Source of the DNA: an uncultured Collinsella sp.
Lineage (GTDB): Bacteria > Actinomycetota > Coriobacteriia > Coriobacteriales > Coriobacteriaceae
Assembly (NCBI GenBank): GCA_902493375.1
Contig: CABUPH010000001.1
Location: 62,001 to 126,000, forward strand
Direction of reading: 5' to 3'
Length of the DNA stretch: 64,000 nucleotides
A program made the translations under genes and the position numbers. Position 1 is the stretch's first letter, and each line of letters starts with the position of its first letter. A model generated the notes under the pieces. That model was given only the letters and a program-made list of their open reading frames with translations. It made no database searches and was not told where the DNA came from. Of the stretch, positions 53,965 through 62,326 are shown one piece after another.

Positions 53965-55583
53965 TGACTGATGTGCGCGAGGCCGCGCAGGGCCTCATCG
54001 AATATGCCATTCATCGATCGATGATCGGACAGGACGATCGCATCTGGGCATACAACACCATTCTGGAGTGCATCGGCGCCACGGAACCGGCACTCGACAT
54101 GGCCTGGGCGCTCCAGGTCGAGAAACTCTCGCTCTTGCACCCCGATACCCTGCCCAACTTTGACCTTGAAGGCACGCTTGCCGCACTTGCCGAGGTCGCC
54201 GTTGCCAACGGTGCCGCCGAGGATACGACATCGGGACGCGACCGCATCGCTATGCGCATCATGGGCACGCTCATGCCGAGGCCTTCGGTTGTAAACGAGG
54301 AGTTCAACGGACGCATGGGCGTCAACGAGCCCCGCGCCGCGACCGACTGGTTCTACGGCCTGTGCTGTGACGCCGGTTACGTGCGCCGCGCCGCCATCGC
54401 GCGCAATATCAAATGGAGCACCCCCACCAACTGGGGCGACCTCGAGATCACCATCAACCTGTCCAAGCCTGAGAAGGACCCGCGCGATATCGCCGCAGCC
54501 GGTGCTGCCAAGAACACGGGCGAGAAGTATCCCGCCTGCCAGCTGTGCATCGAAAACGAAGGCTACCCTGGACGCTCCGCCGCAACCGACGGCGGCGCTC
54601 ATCCCGCTCGCCAGAACCTGCGCATTATCCCCATTCAGCTCGACGGCGAGCGCTGGGGCTTCCAGTACAGCCCGTATGCGTACTTTAACGAGCACTGCAT
54701 TGCCATGAGCTCCAAGCATCGCCCGATGCACGTCGACCGCAAGGGCCTGACCTGCCTGCTCGACTTTGTCGACCTTTTCCCGCACTACTTCATTGGCTCC
54801 AACGCCGACCTGCCCATCGTGGGCGGCTCGATTCTGTCGCACGACCACTTCCAGGGCGGCGCGCACGAGTTCCCCATGATGCATGCCACCGAAGTCTCGC
54901 AGTTTAGCGTGCCCGGCTTTGACCAGGTCAGCGGTACCGTATTGCAGTGGCCGCTTTCGGTGCTGCGCCTGCGCTCGCACGACCGCGCCCAGTTGCTCGA
55001 CGCTGCCGAGAAGATTATCCTCGCCTGGCGCGAGTGGACCGATGAGTCGGTTGGCGTCATCGCGCGCACAGCCGACGGCGTAGCGCACAACACCGTGACG
55101 CCCGTCATCCGCCGCGTCGACTCCCGCGGCAACGCCAGCGGCGAGATCTACGAGGCCTACCTGGCACTTCGCTGCAACATCACGACCGACGAGCATCCGC
55201 TGGGCGTTTTCCACCCGCATGCCGAGTATCACCATATTAAAAAGGAGAACATCGGTCTGATCGAGGTCATGGGCCTGGCCATTTTGCCGCCGCGCTTGGT
55301 TCCCGAGCTCGGCGCTGTCCGCGAGCACCTGCTGGCGGCCAAAGCCGATACCAGCTACGACCTTGCCGGCGCGCTCGAGGGCGACGACCTTTGCCGCAGC
55401 CACGCCGCATGGGCCGAGGACGTCTTTGCCCGCCGCGCCGATGAGCTTACGGCGGATAACGCCATCGATATCCTGCACGAGGAGGTCGGCGTGGTGTTTG
55501 GCCACGTGCTCGACAACGCCGGCGTCTTTAAGTGGGACGAAGCCGGCCGCGCCGCCCAGCAGCGCTTTATCGACTCGCTGTAG
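53955..55583 (+). CDS. galT: UDP-glucose-hexose-1-phosphate uridylyltransferase, class II
   Basis: 542 residues, the long Firmicutes-type GalT, not the ~350-residue enterobacterial form. It exchanges galactose 1-phosphate for the glucose phosphate of UDP-glucose. Family segments are YPACQLCIENEGYPGR, IQLDGERWGFQYSPYAYFNEHCI, GGSILSHDHFQGGAHEFPM with the His-rich active region, and FHPHAEYHHIKKENIGLIEVMG. The start is ATG 53955, overlapping galK by ten bases; an ATG at 53964 would form a TAATG junction. galE is not in the window. Confidence 0.93.
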   Translation: MAVMTDVREAAQGLIEYAIHRSMIGQDDRIWAYNTILECIGATEPALDMAWALQVEKLSLLHPDTLPNFDLEGTLAALAEVAVANGAAEDTTSGRDRIAMRIMGTLMPRPSVVNEEFNGRMGVNEPRAATDWFYGLCCDAGYVRRAAIARNIKWSTPTNWGDLEITINLSKPEKDPRDIAAAGAAKNTGEKYPACQLCIENEGYPGRSAATDGGAHPARQNLRIIPIQLDGERWGFQYSPYAYFNEHCIAMSSKHRPMHVDRKGLTCLLDFVDLFPHYFIGSNADLPIVGGSILSHDHFQGGAHEFPMMHATEVSQFSVPGFDQVSGTVLQWPLSVLRLRSHDRAQLLDAAEKIILAWREWTDESVGVIARTADGVAHNTVTPVIRRVDSRGNASGEIYEAYLALRCNITTDEHPLGVFHPHAEYHHIKKENIGLIEVMGLAILPPRLVPELGAVREHLLAAKADTSYDLAGALEGDDLCRSHAAWAEDVFARRADELTADNAIDILHEEVGVVFGHVLDNAGVFKWDEAGRAAQQRFIDSL

Positions 55584-55632
55584 CACGCGAGCTCGAACGC
55601 ACGCACTTAACAAATAGCGCCTACACGACCAC

Positions 55633-55664
55633 GGCGCCCGCCGGCAACATCGCCGACGGGCGCC
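55633..55664 (+). terminator. Terminator of galK-galT
   Basis: GGCGCCCG and CGGGCGCC with a 16-base loop that itself holds GCCGGC/GCCGAC, followed by GTTTTC. Confidence 0.8.
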
Positions 55665-55701
55665 GTTTTCTGATGCAAGGGTAGCTAATTTGCACCAAAA
55701 C

Positions 55702-55749
55702 AAGGAGTGTTCCAAACTGCCGGCAGAGAAGGAACGTCCCCAGGTGCCG
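55702..55749 (+). repeat. 48-bp direct repeat, left copy, flanking the DUF4143 gene
   Basis: AAGGAGTGTTCCAAACTGCC... matches 57213-57260 at 41 of 48 positions. It contains the small palindrome CTGCCGGCAG and the motif GGAACGTCCC. Confidence 0.75.
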
Positions 55750-55760
55750 ACCTAAACACC

Positions 55761-55844
55761 CACATTATTCGATGGAAAAACGTGGTTGCCTCACACATTA
55801 TTCCATCGAAAAACGTGGTTTACTCCCACATTTTTCGATGGAAA
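55761..55844 (+). promoter_or_regulatory. Three 33-bp-spaced repeats upstream of the DUF4143 ATPase
   Basis: CACATTATTCGATGGAAAAA (55761), CACATTATTCCATCGAAAAA (55794) and CACATTTTTCGATGGAAA (55827) start exactly 33 bp apart. The second and third also form an inverted pair (TTCCATCGAAAAACGTGG against CCACATTTTTCGATGGAA). They end 43 bases before the start codon, where TAGGAGG is the ribosome site. Probably an operator array or hairpin-forming switch. Confidence 0.6.
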
Positions 55845-55887
55845 GACCGAAACGGTCTTATACTAACCATGATCGTTAGGAGGCAGT

Positions 55888-57189
55888 ATGCAGCGACAGC
55901 TAATGGACGAACTCATCGCTTGGAAATCTAGGGCAAACCGCAAGCCCCTCCTGCTTAAGGGGGCCCGCCAGACGGGAAAAACCTGGCTTCTCAACGAATT
56001 CGCAGGCCAGCAGTATCAAAACGTCATCCGTTTTGACTTTATGCTCGAACCGGGCGTACGTTCGCTGTTCGACGGAAGCCTTGACCCCAAACGCATCATC
56101 TCCCAGATAGAGCTCCTGCGCGGCCAGACCATAACGCCGACAGACACACTCATCATCTTCGACGAAATCCAAGAGGCACCGCGTGGCATCACCTCGCTCA
56201 AATACTTCAACGAGCTGGCGCCGGAATACCATATCGTGGCAGCCGGCTCCTATATGGGGCTCGCGCTCCGACGCGAAAACGAGTCGTTCCCCGTCGGCAA
56301 GATTGACCAGCTTACCATGCGCCCCATGGGGTTTGTCGAGTTCGTTCGTGCCGTCGATGGCGATCCGCTCGCAGATGCCATCCTTGCCGCAGACATGGAC
56401 CTGCTGACAAACGTTTCCGAAAAGCTCGAGCGCCTGCTCAAGGAATACCTCGTTGTCGGTGGCATGCCAGAAGTTGTCTCCGCTTTCGCTGCCTCCCACG
56501 ATTTCATCGAGGCCCGCAGGCTTCAGCAGCAAATCATCGAAGCTTACGAATCCGATTTTGGCAAGCATGCGCCAGCCCGCATCGTCGAGCGCATGAGGCT
56601 GGTTTGGAAATCCCTTCCCGGCCAGCTCGCAAAGGAAAACAAGAAGTTCGTCTACGGCGCACTCCGTCCCGGGGCGCGCGCACGCGATTTTGAGGAAAGC
56701 CTCCAGTGGCTCATGGACTATGGAATCGTTCATAAGGTACCACGTGTTTCCGCCCTAAGAGCACCGCTCACAAGCTACGAGGATCTCTCGGGCTTCAAGC
56801 TGTTCTGCATCGACACCGGCATCCTCGGAGCACTCTCCGGCCTCTCGCCAGCCATTGTTCTGAACGGGCCCGCTGTTTTTACGGAGTTCAAAGGCTCGCT
56901 GACCGAGCAATACGTCGCACAGGAGCTTTTGCTCCAAGGCAAAACTCCCACGTATTGGTCATCCTCCTCCGGCAATGCAGAGACTGACTTTGCCATCGAC
57001 CATGCGGGGACCGTGCTTCCGCTCGAGGTCAAGGCGGCAGAGAACCTCAAAGCAAAGAGCCTGAGGATTGCCTGTGAGAAGTTCAAGCTCGAGCGCTGCG
57101 TGAGAACATCGTTAGCGGCATATAGAGACGAGGGCACGCTCGTCAACATTCCGCTCTGGGAGATTGGGCAAATCGACAAGCTGGCATAG
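55888..57189 (+). CDS. AAA ATPase with C-terminal DUF4143 nuclease-like domain
   Basis: 433 residues. Walker A is GARQTGKT (25-32) and Walker B LIIFDEIQ, then GSYMGLALR at sensor 1. The C-terminal DUF4143 part ends in a restriction-like core: AETDFAIDHAG followed by LPLEVKAAEN (Asp, then E-x-K). These proteins are common in gut bacteria and archaea, often in accessory islands. They are thought to act on DNA, possibly in defence or element maintenance, but their role is unproven. The ORF is flanked by 48-bp direct repeats and preceded by a 33-bp repeat array. Confidence 0.85.
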   Translation: MQRQLMDELIAWKSRANRKPLLLKGARQTGKTWLLNEFAGQQYQNVIRFDFMLEPGVRSLFDGSLDPKRIISQIELLRGQTITPTDTLIIFDEIQEAPRGITSLKYFNELAPEYHIVAAGSYMGLALRRENESFPVGKIDQLTMRPMGFVEFVRAVDGDPLADAILAADMDLLTNVSEKLERLLKEYLVVGGMPEVVSAFAASHDFIEARRLQQQIIEAYESDFGKHAPARIVERMRLVWKSLPGQLAKENKKFVYGALRPGARARDFEESLQWLMDYGIVHKVPRVSALRAPLTSYEDLSGFKLFCIDTGILGALSGLSPAIVLNGPAVFTEFKGSLTEQYVAQELLLQGKTPTYWSSSSGNAETDFAIDHAGTVLPLEVKAAENLKAKSLRIACEKFKLERCVRTSLAAYRDEGTLVNIPLWEIGQIDKLA

Positions 57190-57212
57190 GCGCTGTGGAG
57201 GGGGTGTCCCGT

Positions 57213-57260
57213 AAGGAATGTCCCAAACTGCCAGCAGAAAAGGAACGTCCCTATCTGCCG
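57213..57260 (+). repeat. 48-bp direct repeat, right copy
   Basis: AAGGAATGTCCCAAACTGCC... matches 55702-55749 at 41 of 48 positions, 24 bases after the DUF4143 stop and 46 bases before the IS inverted repeat. Confidence 0.75.
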
Positions 57261-57430
57261 CATTCCCGAAGCAAGGCAACGCCGATGTCTTGGAAACGAC
57301 AGACACTATGACCCAATCCGAGGGCACGGAAACGACAGGAGCCCCCGCTCGTGACCGCGGGTCGGGGCTGCGACAATGTTGTTGAAGTGCCAGAGGCGCA
57401 GCCGCGCCGCAACGAGGTTGGGAGGCTCCC

Positions 57431-58552
57431 GTGCCTAGATATTCTACCGCCTTCGGAATGGACGTACACCTCAGGTCCACCACCGTCTGCGCGCTCGACG
57501 CGGAGACGGGCGAGGCCGTGGCGAGGAGGTTCCGCGGCAACCCGTGGGGCGAGGTCGCGGAGTGGATGTCGGGCTTCCCGGGCCCGTCGCTCGCCGCCTA
57601 CGAGAGCGGCTACCTCGGCTTCGCGCCGCAGAGGGAGCTGTCGGCCCTCGGCGTCGACTGCGTCGTCGCGGCCGTCTCCAAGGTCCCGAGGTCGGCGGCA
57701 GACCTCTCGTCCAAGAACGACCGCAACGACGCGGCCAGGATGGCCAAGGCGATACTGTCGCACGACGTCACCCCGGTATGGGTGACGTCCCCCGAGATCG
57801 AGGGGCTCAGGGACCTCGCCGCCGCCCACGACGCCGCGACCGCCAGGCTCGCGGCGGCGAAGCAGCGGCTCCTGGCGTTCCTGGCCCGCCGCGGCTACGT
57901 CTACGGAGGCACGACGCCGGCCGGCAACCCCCGGAAGTACTGGACGTACGGCTTCCTCAGGTGGCTCGACGGCATACGCCCCGCCGACGACGGCGGCATC
58001 CGGGCGCTCGCGGCGCTGAGGAACGAGGTCGAGGCGGCCGACGAGACGAGGGAGGCCGTCCTCGCCGAATACAGGGCCGCCGTCGCGGCGGGCCCCCTCT
58101 CGGCCGAGGTCGAGGCGCTCCAGTCCATCAAGGGGTGCGGGTTCGTGCTCGCCGCCGCCTTCGCGTCCGAGGTCGGCGACTTCTCGAGGTTCCGCTCCGG
58201 CAGGCAGGTGACGGCCTACTTCGGCCTCGCCCCGAAGCAGAGGTCGAGCGCCGACTCCGTGCGACTCGGCGGAATCAGCGGGGCCGGCAACGCGCTCGTC
58301 AGGAGGCTGGCGGTCGAGGGGTCCTGGCGCTACGCCCAGGCCGGGCACCAGCCCAAGCTGATGCCCAAGGGCTCCGGAGTCCCGCTCGAGATAAGGATGC
58401 ACGGGAGGAAGGGGTCCGAGCGCCTGCTCCGGCGACGCGAGGAGATGCTCGAGAGGGGCATGCCCCAGGCGAAGGCGAACGCCGCCACCGCCGCCGAGCT
58501 CGTGAGGTGGCTGTGGGCCCTCGGCATGATGTGCCGGGAGGCCGGCGAATAG
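57431..58552 (+). CDS. IS110-family transposase (DEDD + Transposase_20)
   Basis: 373 residues. The N-terminal RuvC-like DEDD domain has D11 (FGMDVH), E58 (AYESG) and KNDRNDAARMA with D97/D100. A coiled helical middle precedes the C-terminal Transposase_20 domain (LQSIKGCGFVLAAAFASEVGDFSRF..YFGLAPKQRSSADSVRLGGISGAGNALVRRL), whose serine is catalytic in this family. The start is GTG 57431, or ATG 57458 at the first conserved residues. Family members are recombinases guided by a bridge RNA from the element's non-coding end. Confidence 0.92.
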   Translation: MPRYSTAFGMDVHLRSTTVCALDAETGEAVARRFRGNPWGEVAEWMSGFPGPSLAAYESGYLGFAPQRELSALGVDCVVAAVSKVPRSAADLSSKNDRNDAARMAKAILSHDVTPVWVTSPEIEGLRDLAAAHDAATARLAAAKQRLLAFLARRGYVYGGTTPAGNPRKYWTYGFLRWLDGIRPADDGGIRALAALRNEVEAADETREAVLAEYRAAVAAGPLSAEVEALQSIKGCGFVLAAAFASEVGDFSRFRSGRQVTAYFGLAPKQRSSADSVRLGGISGAGNALVRRLAVEGSWRYAQAGHQPKLMPKGSGVPLEIRMHGRKGSERLLRRREEMLERGMPQAKANAATAAELVRWLWALGMMCREAGE

Positions 58553-58815
58553 ACATAGCCCCCGTCCCGGCGAGCCGGGCAGCCTTCGGGGATACCCCCG
58601 CTTTCGCTGGGCGCGCGGAGCCCTCCGCATGCGCCTCGACAGACTTGGGGAACCCCGCCGAAGGAATGGAGTGCGGGCCGACAGAACGGTATCCGCGGAT
58701 ATGAGACTGAGCCGAAGGCGTCGACGACATGCCGGGGGCGGACCGGGACGGGTTCAACGGCAGGCCCCGCCGACCGATTGCAAGCGGTCGGCGGGGCCAT
58801 TGTGGCTCTTGACAG
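58553..58815 (+). ncRNA. Candidate bridge RNA region of the IS element
   Basis: In IS1111-type elements the bridge RNA comes from the long non-coding end downstream of the transposase. This 263-base stretch has strong stems, including GGCCCCGCCGACCG with CGGTCGGCGGGGCC (58763-58776, 58785-58798), and several GC-rich smaller ones. Target- and donor-binding loops cannot be assigned without a fold and an empty-site comparison. Confidence 0.35.
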
Positions 58816-58838
58816 CGGATTGGGTCATATGAGCGAGC

Positions 58839-58976
58839 GGGCCGCATTTGAGACAAGGTGACGTGAAACGAAAGGGCGCTGACCTTCTGGTCGCGCCCTT
58901 GAAGTTGAACGTCAGATTATCCAAATGCGGCCCGCGCAGCGTCGGCAGGTTACGGCGTTTGATAAAACGCCGTAAC
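58839..58976 (-). repeat. Family F 3'-end element, copy F2
   Basis: On the minus strand it reads GTTACGGCGTTT-TATC-AAACGCCGTAAC (58949-58976), CCGACGCTGC, arm GGGCCGCATTTG, AATCTGACGTTCAA (complement of 58905-58918), an inner GGGCGC/GCGCCC hairpin, TTTCACGTCACCTTG (complement of 58854-58868), and the matching arm. It starts 14 bases past the lacC stop, in the same sense as lacC. Confidence 0.8.
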
Positions 58977-58990
58977 TCGACGCCGTAACC

Positions 58991-59926
58991 CTAAAGCTCC
59001 GTTACTTCAACGCTGTTGTAGACCTCGTCCCAGCGATCCATGACCAGGTGGCCGGTCTTGGGATCCATGGCGTTGAGCTTGCCGCAGGTATTGGCGGTCT
59101 TGAGCACCGTGACGTCGTCGGCACCAGCAGCAATCGCATGCGCAAAGCCGGCGATGGTCGAGTCGCCGGAACCCGTCGCGTTCACTGCCGCAATCGCGGG
59201 CGTCTTGGCGCGGAACGCACGACCCTCATGGAAGCCCACCGAACCGGCAGCGCCCATCGAAACGACAACCCAGGGAATACCGGCAAAGCGGCCATCGGCG
59301 GCAAGCGCCTCGCGCAGGGCATCGACATCATCGGTCGTAAAGGACGTACCCAGCAGGCCATTAATCTCGGTCAGGTTGGGCTTTACGAGCTCAGGCTTAG
59401 CGTCGGACTCCAGCGCGGCCTCCAGCGATGCACCCGAGGTGTCGAGCAGCACCTTGGCGCCCGCCTCCTCGGCGATCTTGACGAGCTCGGCATAGTAGCC
59501 GGCATCGACACCACGCGGCAGCGAGCCCGAAAGCGTCACAACGTCCGCCTTCGCTGCAAGCTCGGCAAACTTGGCCGTAAAGGCCTCGAGCTCGGCCGGG
59601 GCGATTTGCGGGCCGCTCTCCAAAAGCTCGGTCTGATTACCCTCGTGCAGAATATTCAGGCAAATGCGCGTCTCGCCGGCAATGGGCACAAAGTCGTTCT
59701 TGACGCCATCGGCATCCATGAGCTCGGCCATATAGGCACCCATGTGGCCGCCGAGCAGACCGGTCGCGAGCACGTCGTCGCCCAGCTGCAGCAGCACGCG
59801 GCTCACGTTGAGGCCCTTGCCGCCAGCGGTCTTTTCGGGCGTCACACGGTTCACGTCGTCGATGATCAACTTGTCGAGCTGATAGCGCGTATCAATCGAC
59901 GGGTTCATGGTAACGGTCAGAATCAT
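58991..59926 (-). CDS. lacC: Tagatose-6-phosphate kinase / 1-phosphofructokinase family
   Basis: 311 residues from ATG 59926 after CAGGAGTTCAAT. PfkB-family motifs are the N-terminal TVTMNPSIDTRYQL, sugar-binding KTAGGKGLNVSRVLLQLG, and the ATP/anion-hole NATGSGDSTIAGF, in which Asp is the base. The closest families are LacC and FruK. The neighbours lacX, lacB and lacA on the same strand make tagatose-6-phosphate the likely substrate, giving tagatose 1,6-bisphosphate. A family F element forms its 3' end. Confidence 0.88.
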   Translation of the reverse strand: MILTVTMNPSIDTRYQLDKLIIDDVNRVTPEKTAGGKGLNVSRVLLQLGDDVLATGLLGGHMGAYMAELMDADGVKNDFVPIAGETRICLNILHEGNQTELLESGPQIAPAELEAFTAKFAELAAKADVVTLSGSLPRGVDAGYYAELVKIAEEAGAKVLLDTSGASLEAALESDAKPELVKPNLTEINGLLGTSFTTDDVDALREALAADGRFAGIPWVVVSMGAAGSVGFHEGRAFRAKTPAIAAVNATGSGDSTIAGFAHAIAAGADDVTVLKTANTCGKLNAMDPKTGHLVMDRWDEVYNSVEVTEL

Positions 59927-59982
59927 ATTGAACTCCTGTTTCCGGGGCACGACACGCGCGACCCCAAACATACGATAGCTCG

Positions 59983-60864
59983 TTAAAGGATCTCGATCTC
60001 AAAGCCGCGGGTAACGGTCTCCCCCGGCTTGGCCACCAGGCAGCCACGCTTGTGCTCCAGAATATCGTCCTCGTCGGAGCAGGTGGACAGACCACCCCAC
60101 GGTTCCACGGCCACAAAGTCGCCCTCGGGCTTGCTCCACACAATCAGGTATGGCATATCGGGGAACGTCAGGCGCACGCCCTTGTCCTCGGTTTTCTTGG
60201 TAAGCGTAACCACGCGGCTCTCGAGCACGTCAAAGATGGTCTCTGCGAAGTCAAAGAGTTCGTGGGTCAGCGGCAGGTCATGGCCAACCATCGGGTTCTT
60301 GCTGCGATGCTCAACATCAATCAGGCCCGTCGAGGGAACGGCAGTACAGAGCTCGGTGGCCTCACGCTGCTCAAAACGAAGCTCATAATCGTCATAGGAC
60401 TCGCCCTCGTCGAGCGGGCACTTAAAGCCGGGGTGGCCGCCCACAAAAAATGGCATGTCCTCGGCGCCCTCATTGGTCACCTCGTACGACACGGCCACCT
60501 TTTCCGAATCGATCGTGTAACGAGCAACGATCTTAAACGGATACGGGTACCGCTCGAGCAACTCGGCATGGTCGGCAGAGCTTAAGCTCAGCGCAACCAT
60601 GTTGTCGCTCTGCTCCTCGAGCTTCCACTCCTGTTTGCGCGCAAAGCCGTGGCGGGCGAGCTTAACCTCGCGGCCGCCCATGGTCATTGCGCGACCGTCA
60701 CGAAGGCCGCCGCAGATCGGGAAACAAATGGGTGCCTGGCCCGACCAGACCGCCGGGTCGCCCTGCCACAGGTACTCACGGCCGTTGGCCGCAATAGAAG
60801 TGAACGATCCGCCAGCCGTGCTCAACGCAATGCGGACAGAGCCGTTATCAAGAACAAACTCCAT
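59983..60864 (-). CDS. lacX: Aldose 1-epimerase-like protein (LacX)
   Basis: 293 residues of the galactose mutarotase superfamily. WSGQAPICFPICGGLRDG, LARHGFARKQEW, a phosphate/sugar His in VGGHPGFKCPLDEGE, and VAVEPWGGLSTCSDE are typical of LacX/YeaD-type epimerases. The start at 60864 follows AAGGAG; an ATG six codons upstream overlaps that site. It lies between lacB and lacC as in lactococcal lac operons, where its role is unproven. It probably interconverts anomers of a sugar or sugar phosphate. Confidence 0.85.
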   Translation of the reverse strand: MEFVLDNGSVRIALSTAGGSFTSIAANGREYLWQGDPAVWSGQAPICFPICGGLRDGRAMTMGGREVKLARHGFARKQEWKLEEQSDNMVALSLSSADHAELLERYPYPFKIVARYTIDSEKVAVSYEVTNEGAEDMPFFVGGHPGFKCPLDEGESYDDYELRFEQREATELCTAVPSTGLIDVEHRSKNPMVGHDLPLTHELFDFAETIFDVLESRVVTLTKKTEDKGVRLTFPDMPYLIVWSKPEGDFVAVEPWGGLSTCSDEDDILEHKRGCLVAKPGETVTRGFEIEIL

Positions 60865-61067
60865 GGGAATCTTCTCCTTCACATATCATCTCGCACGATC
60901 CATTGTGAACGTCGTGCCTTTAGCAGAAAGGTAATGAGGCAGCGCCGCAAACAAAAGAACAATGCACGTCCAGCCCGCTGGGCCAATTGGGCTGATAGCA
61001 AACCGGCCCGCGCCCCATCACAGAAACGCGAGCCGTCAACGGACTAGTTAATTACGCCGGATACCCG

Positions 61068-61592
61068 CTAATCATGGTATTCGCCGCGGTCCCACTTCTC
61101 GAGGAACTCGTCAAAGAAGTGCGGGTCGGCCTGAGCCTCGGCGTCGGCCTTGTTGCAGGCATCGATCTTGGCGATCAGGGCATCGTGCTCGGGGGTCTTC
61201 TCGTAAGGCTCCTCCAGGAAGGCAAGCATGATATCGGCCATCAGGAACTCGCCGGTAATCTTGCCGCCAAAGCCCACGATGTTGGCGTTGAGCTCGCGAC
61301 GGGCATACAGGGCAGAGGTCATGTCGCGAACCAGGGCGCAGCGGGCGCCGGGAACCTTGTTGACGGCGTTGGTGATGCCGATGCCGGTGCCGCACAGGGC
61401 CACGCCAAAGTCGGCCTTGCCGCTGGCAACAGCCTCGCCCACGGCCTTACCGTAGATGGGATAGTGCGTACGGGTGTGGCTGTAGGTACCGCAGTCGAGC
61501 ACCTTGTAGCCGGCCTGCTCCAGGCGGTCGGCCAGATAGATCTTCTCGTCCGTAACGATATGGTCGCAACCGATTGCGATGGTCTTCTTCAT
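61068..61592 (-). CDS. lacB: Galactose-6-phosphate isomerase subunit LacB
   Basis: 174 residues of the RpiB/LacAB family. MKKTIAIGCDHIVTDEK has the substrate-binding CDH, YPIYGKAVGEAV and LCGTGIGITNAVNKVPGARCALV form the active-site region with its Cys, and FGGKITGEFLMADIMLAFL is close to LacB of streptococci. It works as a heteromer with LacA to convert galactose 6-phosphate to tagatose 6-phosphate. RBS AAAGGACG. The 203-base gap to lacX (60865-61067) has no gene, only a weak CAGCCC/GGGCTG stem. Confidence 0.93.
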   Translation of the reverse strand: MKKTIAIGCDHIVTDEKIYLADRLEQAGYKVLDCGTYSHTRTHYPIYGKAVGEAVASGKADFGVALCGTGIGITNAVNKVPGARCALVRDMTSALYARRELNANIVGFGGKITGEFLMADIMLAFLEEPYEKTPEHDALIAKIDACNKADAEAQADPHFFDEFLEKWDRGEYHD

Positions 61593-61655
61593 CAGAACGT
61601 CCTTTCGTCTGAATTCACAAGTTGAGGTAGAAGTTCGAGTTCTCGGTGGCTCTCG

Positions 61656-62084
61656 TTAGGCCATCTTGTTGAGCATGTCGACACGGATCTGGTGACGGCC
61701 GCCTGCGTACTGGGCGCGCAGGAACTCGCGGGCGATCTTCTTGGCGACCTCGGTGCCCACAACGCCCGGGCCCATGGTGACCATGCGCGAGCCGTTGTGC
61801 TCGCGGGTCATGTAGGCGGAACGCTCGTCGGAAATGTTGGCGACGACCATGCCCTTAATCTTGACGGCGGCCATATAGGAGCCGACGCCGTACTTATCGA
61901 ATGCGAAGCCCTGGGAATCCTTGTGCTCCAGCAGGTCCTTGGCAACGGCGGTCGCGGAATCGACAAAGTCCGCGGCAGGGGTCTCGGAATAGTCGACGAC
62001 CTCGTGACCGTCGGCGATGAGCATCTCCTTGATGGACTCCTTCATCGACATACCGTCGGCATCGGAAGCGATTACAACCCTCAT
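61656..62084 (-). CDS. lacA: Galactose-6-phosphate isomerase subunit LacA
   Basis: 142 residues. MRVVIASDADGMSMKESI resembles LacA, which lacks the catalytic Cys of LacB (here YGVGSYMAAVKIKGMVVANI). Pairs with LacB, 63 bases downstream. The start follows AAGGAGGA. It is the first gene of lacA-lacB-lacX-lacC, behind a promoter region full of GTTC/GAAC dyads. Confidence 0.92.
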   Translation of the reverse strand: MRVVIASDADGMSMKESIKEMLIADGHEVVDYSETPAADFVDSATAVAKDLLEHKDSQGFAFDKYGVGSYMAAVKIKGMVVANISDERSAYMTREHNGSRMVTMGPGVVGTEVAKKIAREFLRAQYAGGRHQIRVDMLNKMA

Positions 62085-62178
62085 GACATCCTCCTTGAGA
62101 GATACGCAGGTGCGTAGTTTCTGTTTGGAAGTGTTGAATCGCGTTCAGGTCCGGGCATCTGAATGTGCGGTTCTTCAC

Positions 62179-62254
62179 TGTTCATGTTTATTTGAACACA
62201 TTCGAACAGTAACTGCAACAACTATTTGTTTATCTTTGTTCTTTTTTGAACAAA
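62179..62254. promoter_or_regulatory. Operator-like dyads upstream of lacA
   Basis: TGTTCA-N8-TGAACA (62179-62198) and TTTGTTC-N6-GAACAAA (62235-62254), with TTCGAACAG between. Repeated TGTT/AACA motifs recall DeoR-type LacR sites. The surrounding 62085-62393 gap is AT-rich and also holds the terminator of the membrane protein gene. Confidence 0.55.
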
Positions 62255-62326
62255 TACCGTTTACGGATGATTGCTGACCGTTTGGATTCAGGGAATGCCC
62301 AGCTTGTCACGTATTCAACAAACAAA

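Larger units (their letters stand above)
57307..58829 (+). mobile_element. IS110-family element, IS1111-like, with subterminal inverted repeats
   Basis: TATGACCCAATCCG (57307-57320) is perfectly inverted as CGGATTGGGTCATA (58816-58829). Such short subterminal inverted repeats mark the IS1111 subgroup; true ends usually lie a few bases outside. The element carries one transposase gene, 110 bases of left and ~263 bases of right non-coding DNA. Codon use (many AGG, very high GC) differs from its neighbours, indicating recent acquisition. The transposase frame is intact. Confidence 0.8.

Noticed and set aside
55761..55844. Repeat array as a CRISPR
   Set aside because: Only three units, spacers of about 6 bases and substitutions within the repeat; no cas genes.
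57544..58704. Overlapping 386-codon ORF in another frame of the IS transposase
   Set aside because: Arg-rich shadow of a very GC-rich gene; the IS110 motifs are all in the 57431-58552 frame.
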